Both the position numbers and the translations under genes were made by a program. This document shows positions 26,413-36,200 of a DNA stretch of 64,000 nt, in pieces. The DNA comes from JANQOH01 sp965200095. GTDB taxonomy: Bacteria > Pseudomonadota > Alphaproteobacteria > UBA7887. The stretch's first letter is position 1. Each line of letters starts with the position of its first letter. Location: positions 1,550,001-1,614,000 of the forward strand of contig OZ241350.1 of assembly GCA_965200095.1 (NCBI GenBank), given 5' to 3'. Under the pieces are notes generated by a model. The model was not told where the DNA came from. It saw only the letters and a program-made list of their open reading frames with translations, and made no database searches.

Positions 26413-27717
26413 ATGAAGATCCGGAGTCTCCATGCCGAACGCTATCGGGGGCTGAGAGACGCGAGCGTCGAGCTGGACGATCTCAATGTGTTCATCGGCG
26501 CCAACGCGGCGGGGAAGAGCGCCCTGCTCGACGCTCTCCGCTTCCTCGGCGAAGGCGTCCGGGCGCGGGATTTCGACAGGCCGGTATTCGCGCGCGGCGG
26601 CATCGTCCACCTCGCGTGGAAGGGGGAAGAGGCGCAACGGGTCCGCCTGGTCGTGCGTCTGAAGGACGGCGACAAGACATATGAGTGGTCGGTCCGCCTC
26701 TTCAGGGACGGCTACGATTTCGGCGTCGAGGAACGGGTGGACATGGCAACGCCTCACTCTCCGCCCGTCCAACTCCTGGCTTCCGAGAACGGCGAAGGCT
26801 GGTGGCGGTCGGGCGAGAAAGGGGAGAAGGTCACCCTGAAACAGGCGCGCGCGTCGTGCGCTCTCGCCGCGGCCGCGGCGGACGCTTCCTTTCCGGCGCG
26901 CGAAGTCGCGGCCTTCATCGGCCGCTGGGGGTTTTTCGACCCCAATCCGTTTCTGCTCCGGCGCGACTGGACGGGCCTCGACTCCGCCCGTTTCGACCCT
27001 TACGGACGCAACCTCGGCGAGACGCTGTATTCCCTCGATGAGTCGTCGAGAGACCGCGTCGTGGAGGCGACGCGCGCGATCGTCGGCCTGCCCGACCGGA
27101 TCGAGCCGAGGAAGTCGCAAGACGAGGAACGTTTCTATTTCGTGCAGTCCGAACCGGGACTGCAATACCCGGTGCACCAGATGGGAGTATCCGGCGGCAC
27201 ATTGCGGATGCTGGCGCTGATGACGGCGCTTCTCACGGAGTCGGAGAAAAATCTCATCGGCGTCGAAGAACCGGAAAATTACATACATCCGGCCGCTCTG
27301 GCGTCTTTCGTCGAGCATCTCCGGGAAGCGCGGAAGCGGATTCAAATCATGGTCACGACTCACTCCCCGCTGCTGCTCGACTATCTGAACGAACCGGAAG
27401 CCGTCCGCGTTGTCAGGCGCGGCGACGACGGGGAGGCGACGGTCGTCGCGGACAATGCCGAAGGCGTCCGCCGCGCCCTGGAAGAGTCCGGATTCGGCCT
27501 CGGCGCCTATTACGAGACGAAGGGATTCGGGGCGGATCGACATGACCAGGCGTGTGATCGTCATCGCGTCGGGAGAAACCGAACGACGCGCGATCCCCCA
27601 TCTGGTCGCACATTTGCAGGATCGAGGCATCGTTATCGACGGCGTCCGCATCCCGCCGCGGCAACGGCCGCTCGACATCGAAACGGCAGAAAAACTCGTC
27701 AAGGCGGCCTGGTATGA
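26413..27717 (+). CDS. AAA family ATPase (RecF/OLD-like), second copy in the island
   Basis: A 434-codon frame encoding an ABC/SMC-like ATPase: Walker A IGANAAGKS (28-36), signature region VSGGTLRML, Walker B IGVEEPENYIHP and the switch TTHSPLLLDYL. The recognisable protein ends near residue 376 (GAYYETKGFGA). The last 58 residues are Arg/His-rich and overlap the next gene out of frame for 176 bp, so an ancestral stop near 27540 was probably lost to a small indel. It pairs with the DUF4276-like gene that follows, forming the intact counterpart of the ATPase/DUF4276 pair at 16113-17852. Role: likely ATP-dependent sensor of a defence module, by analogy. Confidence 0.82.
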   Translation: MKIRSLHAERYRGLRDASVELDDLNVFIGANAAGKSALLDALRFLGEGVRARDFDRPVFARGGIVHLAWKGEEAQRVRLVVRLKDGDKTYEWSVRLFRDGYDFGVEERVDMATPHSPPVQLLASENGEGWWRSGEKGEKVTLKQARASCALAAAAADASFPAREVAAFIGRWGFFDPNPFLLRRDWTGLDSARFDPYGRNLGETLYSLDESSRDRVVEATRAIVGLPDRIEPRKSQDEERFYFVQSEPGLQYPVHQMGVSGGTLRMLALMTALLTESEKNLIGVEEPENYIHPAALASFVEHLREARKRIQIMVTTHSPLLLDYLNEPEAVRVVRRGDDGEATVVADNAEGVRRALEESGFGLGAYYETKGFGADRHDQACDRHRVGRNRTTRDPPSGRTFAGSRHRYRRRPHPAAATAARHRNGRKTRQGGLV

Positions 27718-28135
27718 GAATCTGCACACGCCGCCCGATAAATTCGTGATCCTTGTCGATGTCGACCGGGCGGACCCGCAGGACGCAACCGCCCCGCTTC
27801 GGGAGCGTATTCCCCGACAGCTACGCGATATCGCGGCGCCCATAAAAATTGCCTGGGCGCAACAGCACCTTGAATCCTGGTATTTTGCAGACTCCGAGAA
27901 TCTCAGAAAGTATCTCGGCCGCGCGCTCGGCAGTGTCGACGCCTCGAGACCGGACCTCATAGACAATCCGAAACGGCATTTGAAGAATTTGCTCGGAAGC
28001 CGGGTCTACACGGCCCGCGTGTCGGAAGACATCGCCAGGGCGCTGGACGCCGGGACCGTCGCCGGGCGCAGCCCGAGCTTTCGGGGGTTTCTCGACGCCG
28101 CGATCGACGGCGACGGCCCGACATGCCCGGCGTAG
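27542..28135 (+). CDS. DUF4276/RloB-like (TOPRIM-type) partner protein
   Basis: A 197-residue protein with the same motif series as the broken DUF4276 gene upstream: a Glu motif (ASGETERR, near residue 11), an acidic strand end (ILVDVDRADP) and QQHLESWYFAD. This pattern fits TOPRIM-like nuclease partners of AAA ATPases such as DUF4276 and RloB. The ATG at 27542 is the only good start and places the Glu motif normally. The gene overlaps the end of the ATPase frame by 176 bp and tsaE by 13 bp. Defence function is inferred from partner and neighbourhood; the family call is moderately certain. Confidence 0.7.
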   Translation: MTRRVIVIASGETERRAIPHLVAHLQDRGIVIDGVRIPPRQRPLDIETAEKLVKAAWYENLHTPPDKFVILVDVDRADPQDATAPLRERIPRQLRDIAAPIKIAWAQQHLESWYFADSENLRKYLGRALGSVDASRPDLIDNPKRHLKNLLGSRVYTARVSEDIARALDAGTVAGRSPSFRGFLDAAIDGDGPTCPA

Positions 28136-28584
28136 AACGCGCACTGCCGGACGAGGCCGCGACGGCGCGGCTTGCGGCGGCGGCGGCGGGCCTCGTCCGC
28201 ACGGGCGATCTGATCGCGCTCCGGGGCCCGCTCGGCGCCGGCAAGACGGCCTTCGCGCGCGGATTCCTGCGCGCCCTCGGAGTCGCCGACGACATACCCA
28301 GCCCCACCTTCACTCTGGTGCAGACCTACGACACCGCCGCCGGCCCGGTGTGGCATTGCGACCTGTATCGCCTCGAACGACCGGGAGAAGTCGAGGCGCT
28401 CGGGATCGAGGAAGCCCTCGACGAGGCGATCGCGCTTGTCGAGTGGCCGGAGCGCATGACCGATCCGCCGCCCGCGCCGCGGCTCGATGTCCGTCTCGCC
28501 TTCGCCGCGCAGGGGCGCATCGCGTCGCTCTCGGGCCGCGGCGGCTGGGAGGCGCGGCTGCGCGCGCTGGCGAATGCCGGTTGA
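28123..28584 (+). CDS. tsaE: tRNA t6A biosynthesis ATPase TsaE
   Basis: A 153-residue P-loop protein with Walker A GPLGAGKT followed by AFARGFLRALG, the SPTFTLVQTY segment and the HCDLYRL motif of TsaE (YjeE). It works with TsaB and TsaD in making threonylcarbamoyladenosine at position 37 of ANN-decoding tRNAs and is essential in many bacteria. It begins the operon tsaE-amgK-murU-addB-addA, which is conserved in alphaproteobacteria. Its start lies inside the 3' end of the accessory DUF4276-like gene, so the island abuts this operon directly and may drive part of its transcription. Confidence 0.95.
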   Translation: MPGVERALPDEAATARLAAAAAGLVRTGDLIALRGPLGAGKTAFARGFLRALGVADDIPSPTFTLVQTYDTAAGPVWHCDLYRLERPGEVEALGIEEALDEAIALVEWPERMTDPPPAPRLDVRLAFAAQGRIASLSGRGGWEARLRALANAG

Positions 28585-29557
28585 ACGCGCGCAACGGATT
28601 GCGCGCTTCCTCGACGCCGCGGGCTGGGGGGGCGCGTCACGAAAGCCGCTTGCCGGCGACGCTTCCTTCCGCCGATACGAGCGCCTCGAGCGCGGCGGCG
28701 AGAGCGCCGTCCTGATGGACGCTCCGCCACCCGAGAACGTGCGGCCTTTCCGCGCCGTCGCCCGCTACCTCGCCGCGCGCGGCTACAGCGCTCCCCGCAT
28801 CCGCGCTGCGGACGCCGACGCAGGCCTGCTGCTGCTTGAGGATCTGGGCGACGCGACCTACACGCGCGCGCTCGACGGCGGCGCGGCGCCGGAGCCGCTC
28901 TACGCCGCAGCGGTGGATGTGCTGGTCGACCTCCATCGCGGCGCGCCGCCGCCCGGCCTCGCCCCCTACGACGAAGCGACCTGTCTCGCCGAGGCCGAGC
29001 TGCTGGTCGACTGGTTCCTTCCGGCCGCGGGCGCGCCGGCGGACGATGCGGCGCGGGCCGACTACCGCGCCGCCTGGCGCGCGACGCTGCCGTCGCCGTC
29101 GGGCGCGCCGGTGACGGTGTTGCGCGACTACCACGCCGACAATCTGATGTGGTTGCCCGAACGCCCCGGCCTGGCGCGGGTGGGGCTTCTGGACTTCCAG
29201 GACGCGCTGGCGGGGCATCCGGCCTACGACCTCGTGTCGCTGCTCGAGGACGCCCGGCGCGATGTGCCGGAGGCGCTTGCCGAGGCCATGATCGCGCGCT
29301 ATCTCGCGGCGATGCCCGACACGGATCCGCCGGCGTTCCGCGCCGCCTGCGACGCCCTCGGCGCCCAGCGCAACGCCAAGATCGTCGGCATCTTCACCCG
29401 CTTGTGGAAGCGCGACGGCAAACCCGGCTATCTGGCGCTGATCCCGCGCGTCTGGCGGTTGCTGGAAAGCGACCTCGCGCGGCCCGGTCTGGGCGCGGCG
29501 CGCGCCTGGTTCGACGAGCATGTCCCGCCGGGACTGCGGCGGGCCCCGGCGCCGTGA
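28574..29557 (+). CDS. amgK: Anomeric MurNAc/GlcNAc kinase AmgK
   Basis: A 327-residue APH-type kinase. The N-terminal lobe has DASFRRYERL. The catalytic loop is LRDYHADNLMW with Asp and Asn, and the metal-binding motif is LLDFQDA. AmgK phosphorylates MurNAc and GlcNAc at the anomeric carbon in the peptidoglycan recycling route that bypasses de novo UDP-MurNAc synthesis and gives intrinsic fosfomycin tolerance in Pseudomonas. The assignment rests on the fold plus the following murU gene. It overlaps tsaE by 11 bp and shares a 4-bp overlap with murU. Confidence 0.9.
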   Translation: MPVERAQRIARFLDAAGWGGASRKPLAGDASFRRYERLERGGESAVLMDAPPPENVRPFRAVARYLAARGYSAPRIRAADADAGLLLLEDLGDATYTRALDGGAAPEPLYAAAVDVLVDLHRGAPPPGLAPYDEATCLAEAELLVDWFLPAAGAPADDAARADYRAAWRATLPSPSGAPVTVLRDYHADNLMWLPERPGLARVGLLDFQDALAGHPAYDLVSLLEDARRDVPEALAEAMIARYLAAMPDTDPPAFRAACDALGAQRNAKIVGIFTRLWKRDGKPGYLALIPRVWRLLESDLARPGLGAARAWFDEHVPPGLRRAPAP

Positions 29558-30267
29558 CCCCCCGCCGCGCGATGGTGCTCGCGGCCGGGCGCGGCCGGCG
29601 GATGCGGCCGCTCACCGATACCGTGCCGAAACCGCTGGTGGAAGTGGCGGGACGCACGATGCTCGACCGCGCGCTCGACTCGCTGGCGGCGGCGGGCGTG
29701 ACCGACGCGGTCGTCAATGTCCGGCACCTGGCGGAGCGTATCGAGGCGCACCTTGCGGGACGCGAGCGGCCCCGCATCGCGCTGTCGCGCGAGAGCGACC
29801 TTCTGGACACCGGCGGCGGCATCGCCAACGCGCTGGACCGTTTCGGGGGCGAAGCGTTTTGCGTGGCGAACGGCGACTCGGTGGCGCTCGACGGCGTCGA
29901 GCCCGCCTGGCGCCGCCTGGCGCAGGCATGGGACGATGCGGCGATGGACGCGCTCCTGCTGCTTACGCCGACTCACGCCGCTTTCGGCTATCGGGGCCGC
30001 GGCGATTTCCAGTTCGACGGCGACGGCCGTCCGCGCCGGCGGCGCGAGCGCGAGATCGCGTCCTTCGCCTTCGCCGGGCGGTCCATCCTCTCCCCGCGCC
30101 TGTTCGACGGGTGTCCGCAGGGCGCGTTTTCGCTCAACCTGCTTTTCGACAAGGCGCTGGCGACCGGGCGGCTCGGCGCGATCGTGCACGACGGCGCATG
30201 GTTTCACGTCGATACGCCCGCCGCCCCGCGCGCCGCGGAGAAGGCGATGGCGGAGCTGCGCCGATGA
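29554..30267 (+). CDS. murU: N-acetylmuramate alpha-1-phosphate uridylyltransferase MurU
   Basis: A 237-residue nucleotidyltransferase with the sugar-1-phosphate signature AAGRGRRMRPLTD and the conserved VPKPLVEV. Asp residues for metal binding are visible in NGDSVAL. MurU converts MurNAc-1-P from AmgK into UDP-MurNAc, closing the recycling shortcut. The GTG at 29554 overlaps the amgK stop as GTGA; an ATG at 29572 directly before the core motif is the alternative. The stop is also coupled to addB. Confidence 0.9.
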   Translation: MTPRRAMVLAAGRGRRMRPLTDTVPKPLVEVAGRTMLDRALDSLAAAGVTDAVVNVRHLAERIEAHLAGRERPRIALSRESDLLDTGGGIANALDRFGGEAFCVANGDSVALDGVEPAWRRLAQAWDDAAMDALLLLTPTHAAFGYRGRGDFQFDGDGRPRRRREREIASFAFAGRSILSPRLFDGCPQGAFSLNLLFDKALATGRLGAIVHDGAWFHVDTPAAPRAAEKAMAELRR

Positions 30268-33221
30268 CCGGCGTCGCCACTATCGATCCGGGGCGCGACT
30301 TCGTCGAGACGCTCGCCCGGGGCCTGCTCGCCGAACACGGAGACGACGCGCTGACGCTTGCGCAGTTGCGCATATTCCTGCCGACGCGCCGCGCCGTCCG
30401 CGCCCTGGAGGAAGCGTTGCCGCGCCTTCTGGGGCGCGCGACGCTGCTTCCGCGTATCGAGGCGCTGGGCGACCTTGGCGACGAGGAAGACGACGGCTTC
30501 GACGACCCGCGGGTTTCCGCGCCGCCCGCTGTCGGCGCGCTCGAACGCCGGTTGCTGCTCGCCGAGCTGGCGCGTGCGAGGCCGCCGCGGGGGAGGCCGG
30601 TCCCCGGCGCGCAGGCGATGGCGCTGGCCGGCGCTCTGGCGGGGCTGCTCGACGAGATGCAGACCGCGCGGGTGGATTTCGCCGCTCTCGAGGGGCTGGT
30701 CCCCGACGAGTGGGCGGAACACTGGCGCGAGACCCTGGAATTCCTGACCATCGTCGCCCGGCACTGGCCGGAGATCCTTGCCGAGCGAGGGACGATCGAC
30801 CCGGCTGCGCGCCGGGTGCGCCTTCTCGAGGCGCTGGCCGGGCGCTGGCGCCGCTCGCCGCCGGAAACGCCGGTCATCGCCGCCGGCTCGACGGGCAGCG
30901 CGCCGGCCGTCGCCGACCTGCTGGCGACGGTCGCCGGCCTGCCGAAGGGGCTGGTGCTCCTCCCCGGCCTCGACCGCGGCCTGGACGACGAGAGCTGGGC
31001 GGCGCTGGACGAGACGCACCCGCAGTTCGGTTTGAAGGCGCTCCTGCAACGGCTCGGGGCCGAGCGCCGCGAGGTGGCGGCCTGGCCGGACCCGGCGGCG
31101 GCGCCGGCGCCGCGCACGGCGCTCCTCCGCGAGGTCATGCGCCCGGACGCCACTGTCGACCGCTGGCGCGCGCTCGGTCACATCGGCGCGGAAGAAGCGG
31201 CGGGCCTCGAGACGGTCGACTGTCCCGACCCGCGCAGCGAAGCCGAGACCGTGGCGCTGGCAATGCGCGAGGCGCTGGAGACGCCGGGACGCACGGCGGC
31301 GCTGGTGACGGCGGACCGCGGTCTCGCGCGGCGGGTGCGCGTCGAACTCGCGCGCTGGAGCCTCGATGTCGACGATTCCGCCGGGCAGACGCTCGCCGAC
31401 ACGCCGCCCGGCGTTTTCCTGCGCCTGACGGCGGCGGCGCTGGAGACCGACCTCGCGCCGATCCCCCTGCTCGCCATGCTCAAGCATCCGCTGGCGTCGG
31501 GGGGCATGGCGCGCGCCGACTTCCGGCGTCTGGCGCGCCGGCTGGAGCGGACCTGCCTGCGCGGCCCCCGCCCGGCGCCGGGCTTCGCCGGGTTGAACGC
31601 GGCGCTGGACGCCGCGCGCGCAAGGGCGGAGAAGTCCTGCAGGCCGCCCCCCGAAGACCTGCGGGACTGGATCGGGGACATGGCGTCCGCCGCCGCGCCG
31701 CTGAAGGACGCGCTGGCGCAGGATCGGGTCGCGCTCGCCGGGACCGTCGCCGCTCACCGGACCTTCGTCGAATGGCTGTCGACGGACGAAAAGGGCGCCG
31801 CGGGCGTGTGGGCTCGCGAGGCGGGGCAGGCGTGCCGCGACGTATTCGACGAGCTGGCGGCGGCGGCGCGGGGCCTGCGCCGGCCCCTCCCGGGACGCGA
31901 CTATCCGGCGGTGCTGGACGATGCGCTGAAGGACCCGCGCGCAGCGCTGCGCCCCGTCCGCGACCGTCATCCGCGATTGTCGATTTGGGGACCGCTGGAG
32001 GCGCGGCTCCTGCGCACGGACCTGACGGTGCTCGGCGGTCTGAACGAGGGGAGCTGGCCGCACGAGGTTGCGGCGGACCCGTGGCTCGGACGGCAGATGC
32101 GCACGGCCCTCGGCCTGCCGCAGCCCGAACGGCGGATCGGCCAGGCGGCGCACGATTTCGCGCAATTGGCGCACGCGCCGCGGGTCCTGATCACGCGCGC
32201 CGCGCAAGTCGACGGAACGCCGACGGTGAAAGCGCGCTGGCTCACCCGGCTCGGCGCGGTGCGCGACGGGGCCCGCCTCGCGCCGGCGACAAACCCGTGG
32301 CCCGGCCGGCGGGCGGCGCTCGACCGTCCCGACGGACCGCCCCGACCGGCGCCGCCGCCGGCGCCGCGGCCGCCGGTCGCCGCCCGCCCGCGGCGCCTGT
32401 CCGTCACCCGGGTCGAGGCGTGGATGCGCGACCCTTACGAGATCTATGCCCGACACATCCTGAAGTTGCGCGCGCTGGACGCCATCGACGCCGACCCCGC
32501 GCAGGCCGAATACGGCACCGCCATCCACGAGGCGCTCGCCCGGTTTGTCGCCGGGACGCCGGGGCCGCTTCCCGCCGACGCGCTGGAGCGGCTGCTGGAG
32601 ACGGGGCGCGAGACGCTGGACGCGACAGGCGCGCCGCCGAGTCTGAAAGCGTTCTGGCGTCCGCGTTTCGCGCGGGTGGCGGAGTGGTTCGTCGAAAAAT
32701 TGCGCGAGTCGCGGCTGAAGGGGGTGGAATCGAAGGTGGAGATCGAAGGCGTGTGGCGGTTCGACGCGCCGGGCGGGGCGTTCGAACTGACCGCGCGCGC
32801 GGACCGGCTCGACATCCGGCGCGACGGGGAGGAGAACAGGATCGACATCATCGACTACAAGACCGGCGCGCCGCCCGCGGAGCGCGAGATCGCCGCCGGT
32901 TTCGCCCCGCAACTCCCGCTCACCGGCGCGATCCTGCTGCATGACGGGTTCGAAGGCGTAAAGGGCGGGGCGCTCCGCTCGCTCGCCCACTGGCGGCTCT
33001 CGGGCCGCGACCCGGCCGGAAGGATCGTGGAGCCGAGGAAGACCTCGGCCGAGGCGCTCGCGCGCGCGGCGGCCCGCGGCGTGAAGGAACTGGCGGCGCT
33101 CTACGACGACCCCGATACCCCCTACGAGTCGCGCCCGTCGCCGCGGCACGCGCCGAAATACAGCGACTACGAACACCTCGCACGTGTCGGCGAGTGGAGT
33201 TCGGGCGGGGCGGAGCCGTGA
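30264..33221 (+). CDS. addB: Double-strand break repair protein AddB
   Basis: A 985-residue subunit of the AddAB helicase-nuclease that resects DNA breaks and loads RecA, replacing RecBCD in alphaproteobacteria. The N-terminal region has the degenerate ATPase segment IFLPTRRAVRAL. The C-terminal nuclease domain has the Asp-x-Lys active site in IIDYKTGAPP. Size is normal for alphaproteobacterial AddB. It overlaps murU and addA by 4 bp each, so expression is probably tightly linked to AddA in a fixed ratio. Confidence 0.93.
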   Translation: MTGVATIDPGRDFVETLARGLLAEHGDDALTLAQLRIFLPTRRAVRALEEALPRLLGRATLLPRIEALGDLGDEEDDGFDDPRVSAPPAVGALERRLLLAELARARPPRGRPVPGAQAMALAGALAGLLDEMQTARVDFAALEGLVPDEWAEHWRETLEFLTIVARHWPEILAERGTIDPAARRVRLLEALAGRWRRSPPETPVIAAGSTGSAPAVADLLATVAGLPKGLVLLPGLDRGLDDESWAALDETHPQFGLKALLQRLGAERREVAAWPDPAAAPAPRTALLREVMRPDATVDRWRALGHIGAEEAAGLETVDCPDPRSEAETVALAMREALETPGRTAALVTADRGLARRVRVELARWSLDVDDSAGQTLADTPPGVFLRLTAAALETDLAPIPLLAMLKHPLASGGMARADFRRLARRLERTCLRGPRPAPGFAGLNAALDAARARAEKSCRPPPEDLRDWIGDMASAAAPLKDALAQDRVALAGTVAAHRTFVEWLSTDEKGAAGVWAREAGQACRDVFDELAAAARGLRRPLPGRDYPAVLDDALKDPRAALRPVRDRHPRLSIWGPLEARLLRTDLTVLGGLNEGSWPHEVAADPWLGRQMRTALGLPQPERRIGQAAHDFAQLAHAPRVLITRAAQVDGTPTVKARWLTRLGAVRDGARLAPATNPWPGRRAALDRPDGPPRPAPPPAPRPPVAARPRRLSVTRVEAWMRDPYEIYARHILKLRALDAIDADPAQAEYGTAIHEALARFVAGTPGPLPADALERLLETGRETLDATGAPPSLKAFWRPRFARVAEWFVEKLRESRLKGVESKVEIEGVWRFDAPGGAFELTARADRLDIRRDGEENRIDIIDYKTGAPPAEREIAAGFAPQLPLTGAILLHDGFEGVKGGALRSLAHWRLSGRDPAGRIVEPRKTSAEALARAAARGVKELAALYDDPDTPYESRPSPRHAPKYSDYEHLARVGEWSSGGAEP

Positions 33222-36200
33222 TCGGCGCCGAGGCGGCCCAGCGCAGGGCGGCGGACCCGGCGGCGTCGGCATGGGTCGACGCCTCGGCGGGGTCGGGCAA
33301 GACCAAGGTGCTGGTGGACCGCGTTCTCCGCCTCCTGCTCGGCGGGACGGCGCCGCAGCGCATCCTCTGTCTGACCTTTACCACCGCGGCGGCGGCGGAG
33401 ATGGCCAATCGCCTGCACGCCCGTCTCGCCGTCTGGGCGGTGGCGGAAGAGGCGGAGCTGGAAGGCGAACTCGAAACGCTGCTGGGCGCGGCGCCGGCGC
33501 CGGCCGCAAGCGACTCGGCGCGGCGCCTGCTGGCGCGGGTGCTCGACGCCCCCGGCGGCATGCCCATCATGACGCTGCACGCCTTTTGCCAGTCGCTGCT
33601 GCGGCGGTTTCCGCTCGAGGCGGGCGTGCCTCCCTGGTTCGAGGTCCTCGACGAACGGGAGGCCCGCGAAACGATGGACGCGGTGCAGCGCGCCGCGATC
33701 GCCGCGCCCGGCGAGGCGTTGCGCGACGCGCTCGGCGCGGTGGTGCGCTACGTCCACGAAACGCGCGTGACCGACCTGCTCGGCGAACTGGCGGGGGAGC
33801 GCGCGCGTTTGCGCCGCGCTATCTGCGACGCCGGCGGCCTCGACGCGCTGATCCAACGGACGCGCGAGGCCATCGGCATTGCGCCGGGGACGGCGCCCGA
33901 AGACATCGTGCGCGCGGCCTGCGCCCCCGGCGCGGGCGACGAGGACCGGCTTCGCGCGCTCGCCCGGGCCATGACGGAACCGGAGCGGGGCCCACGCGAC
34001 ACACAACGCGGCATGACGATCGGCAGCTGGCTCGCCGCGGACCCGGACGCGCGAATCGCCCGCTTCAACGACTATTGCCGCGCGTTCCTGACGGAGAAGC
34101 AAGAACCCCTGAAGAATGTCGCGTCCGCAGCGGCGCTGCGGCGACAACCGGAACTCGAACGGGTCGTCGAAGCCGAACAGGCGCGGATCGTGTGCGCCGT
34201 CGAGGACCGGAAGCGCGCGACGGTCGCGGCGGCGACAGCGGCGTTGCTGACTGTCGGCGGTGCGGTCATCGACGCCTACGAAGCGCGGAAACGAGCGCTC
34301 GCGCGGCTCGATTTCGACGATCTCATCCTTGACGCAACCGCCCTGCTGAAGCGCCGGGGCGGCGCGGCGTGGGTGCTCTACAAACTCGACGGCGGCCTCG
34401 ACCACCTGCTCATCGACGAGGCGCAGGACACGAACCCCGAACAATGGGAGGTGGTGCGGGCGCTTACGGACGAGTTCTTCGCGGGCGAAGGGGCGCGCCG
34501 GGCGCCGCGCACCGTGTTTGCGGTCGGCGACCCGAAACAGTCGATCTACGGCTTCCAGCGCGCCGACCCCGCGAAGTTTTCGGAGATGAAGGAGCGGTTC
34601 GCCGAGCGTGCGCGGGGCGCCGGGCAGGGTTGGAGCGACGCGCCGCTGGAGATTTCGTTCCGCTCGACGGCGCCGGTTCTGGCGGCGGTGGACGCGGTGT
34701 TCGCCGACGAGGACGCGGGCCGCGGGGTCGTCTTCGGCGGGCGTCCCGTGCGCCACGACCCGCGGCGGACCGGTCAGGCGGGTCGCGTCGAATTGTGGGA
34801 GCCGGTCGAAGCCGATGCGCCCGACGAACCGGCCCCGTGGAAACCCCCGGTCGAACGGATCGCCGTATCCGACGCGGTCGACGAACTCGCGGAGCGGATG
34901 GCGCGACACATCGCCGCCCTCTGCGACGGCGGACACATGCTCGAAAGCCGCCGCCGGCCGGCGCAGCCGGGGGACGTTCTGGTGCTGGTCCGCAGCCGCG
35001 GGCGCTTCGTTCACGAACTGACGCGGCAGCTCAAGAAAGCCGGGGTGGCGGTCGCCGGCGTCGACCGGATCCTCCTCGCCGAACACATCGCGGTCATGGA
35101 CCTGATGGCCCTCGGGCGTTTCCTGCTGTTGCCCGGCGACGATCTCAGCCTCGCCGAGACGCTGAAGAGCCCGCTGTTCGGCTTCGACGACGAGGCGCTG
35201 TTCGCGCTTGCGCACGGCCGGGAAGGACAGTCGCTTTGGGGGCGCCTGGTCGCCACGGCGGAATCGGACCCGCTTCGCGCCGATGCGCGGAAGCGCCTGG
35301 GCGATCTTCTCTCCCGCGCCGACCGGACGACGCCGTGGGAACTCTACGCCGATCTTCTGGCGGCGGGCGGCGGGCGGCGGCGCTTCCGCTCCCGTCTCGG
35401 CGCGGAGGCGGACGACCCGCTCGACGAATTCCTCGCCCAGGCGCTCGCCCATGAGCGCGCCGGCCCGCCGAGCCTTCAGGGGTTTCTGCATTGGCTCGCG
35501 AACGGCGGCGTCGAGGTCAAACGCGATGCGGCGCCGGAGGACGGCGCGGTGCGTATCACGACCGTGCACGGCGCCAAGGGCATGGAGGCGCCGGTGGTGT
35601 ATCTGCCCGACACGATGACGGTCCCGCGGGGCGACGCGCAGCTGGTGTGGTCGCCCGACGGCGGCACGGTGTTGTGGCCGGTCCGCTCCGAATATCGCGA
35701 CCCGCTCAGCATCGAGTGGATCGACGCCGCGAAAGCGCGCTCCCGCGAGGAATACCGGCGTCTGCTCTATGTCGCCATGACCCGCGCCGAAGACCGCCTG
35801 ATCGTCTGCGGCTGGAAAGGCAAGAGAGCGTCGAGGGAGAGGCCGTGGCGGGAGATGGTGGACGCCGCCTTCGAGGGGCTGGCGGGCGCGACGGCGGAGC
35901 CGGGCGGCGTGCGCGCCCTGCATTGCGAACAGACCGCGGCGCCCGACCGCGCGCGCGATGTCGCCGCCGTCGCGGACGCCGCCGGGGAGCCCGAACCGCC
36001 TCCGTGGATGCGCGCCGTTCCGCCTGCCGAGTCGACCGCGGCGCCGCGGCGACCGTCGCGCGCCGGAGCTGTCCTTGCGCCGGAGGCCGAAGAACGCGGG
36101 CGGCGTCTGCATCGCATCATGCAGGCGTGGCCGGCCGTTCCGGACACGGCGCCGGACGCCGACCGCGCGATCGCGGAGGCCGCCGTGGCGCATGTGCGGC

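Noticed and set aside
14157..28135. Integrative element using tRNA-Glu as attachment site
   Set aside because: No integrase or excisionase is present and I found no second copy of the tRNA 3' end near tsaE. The island is accessory, but its mode of entry is not shown.
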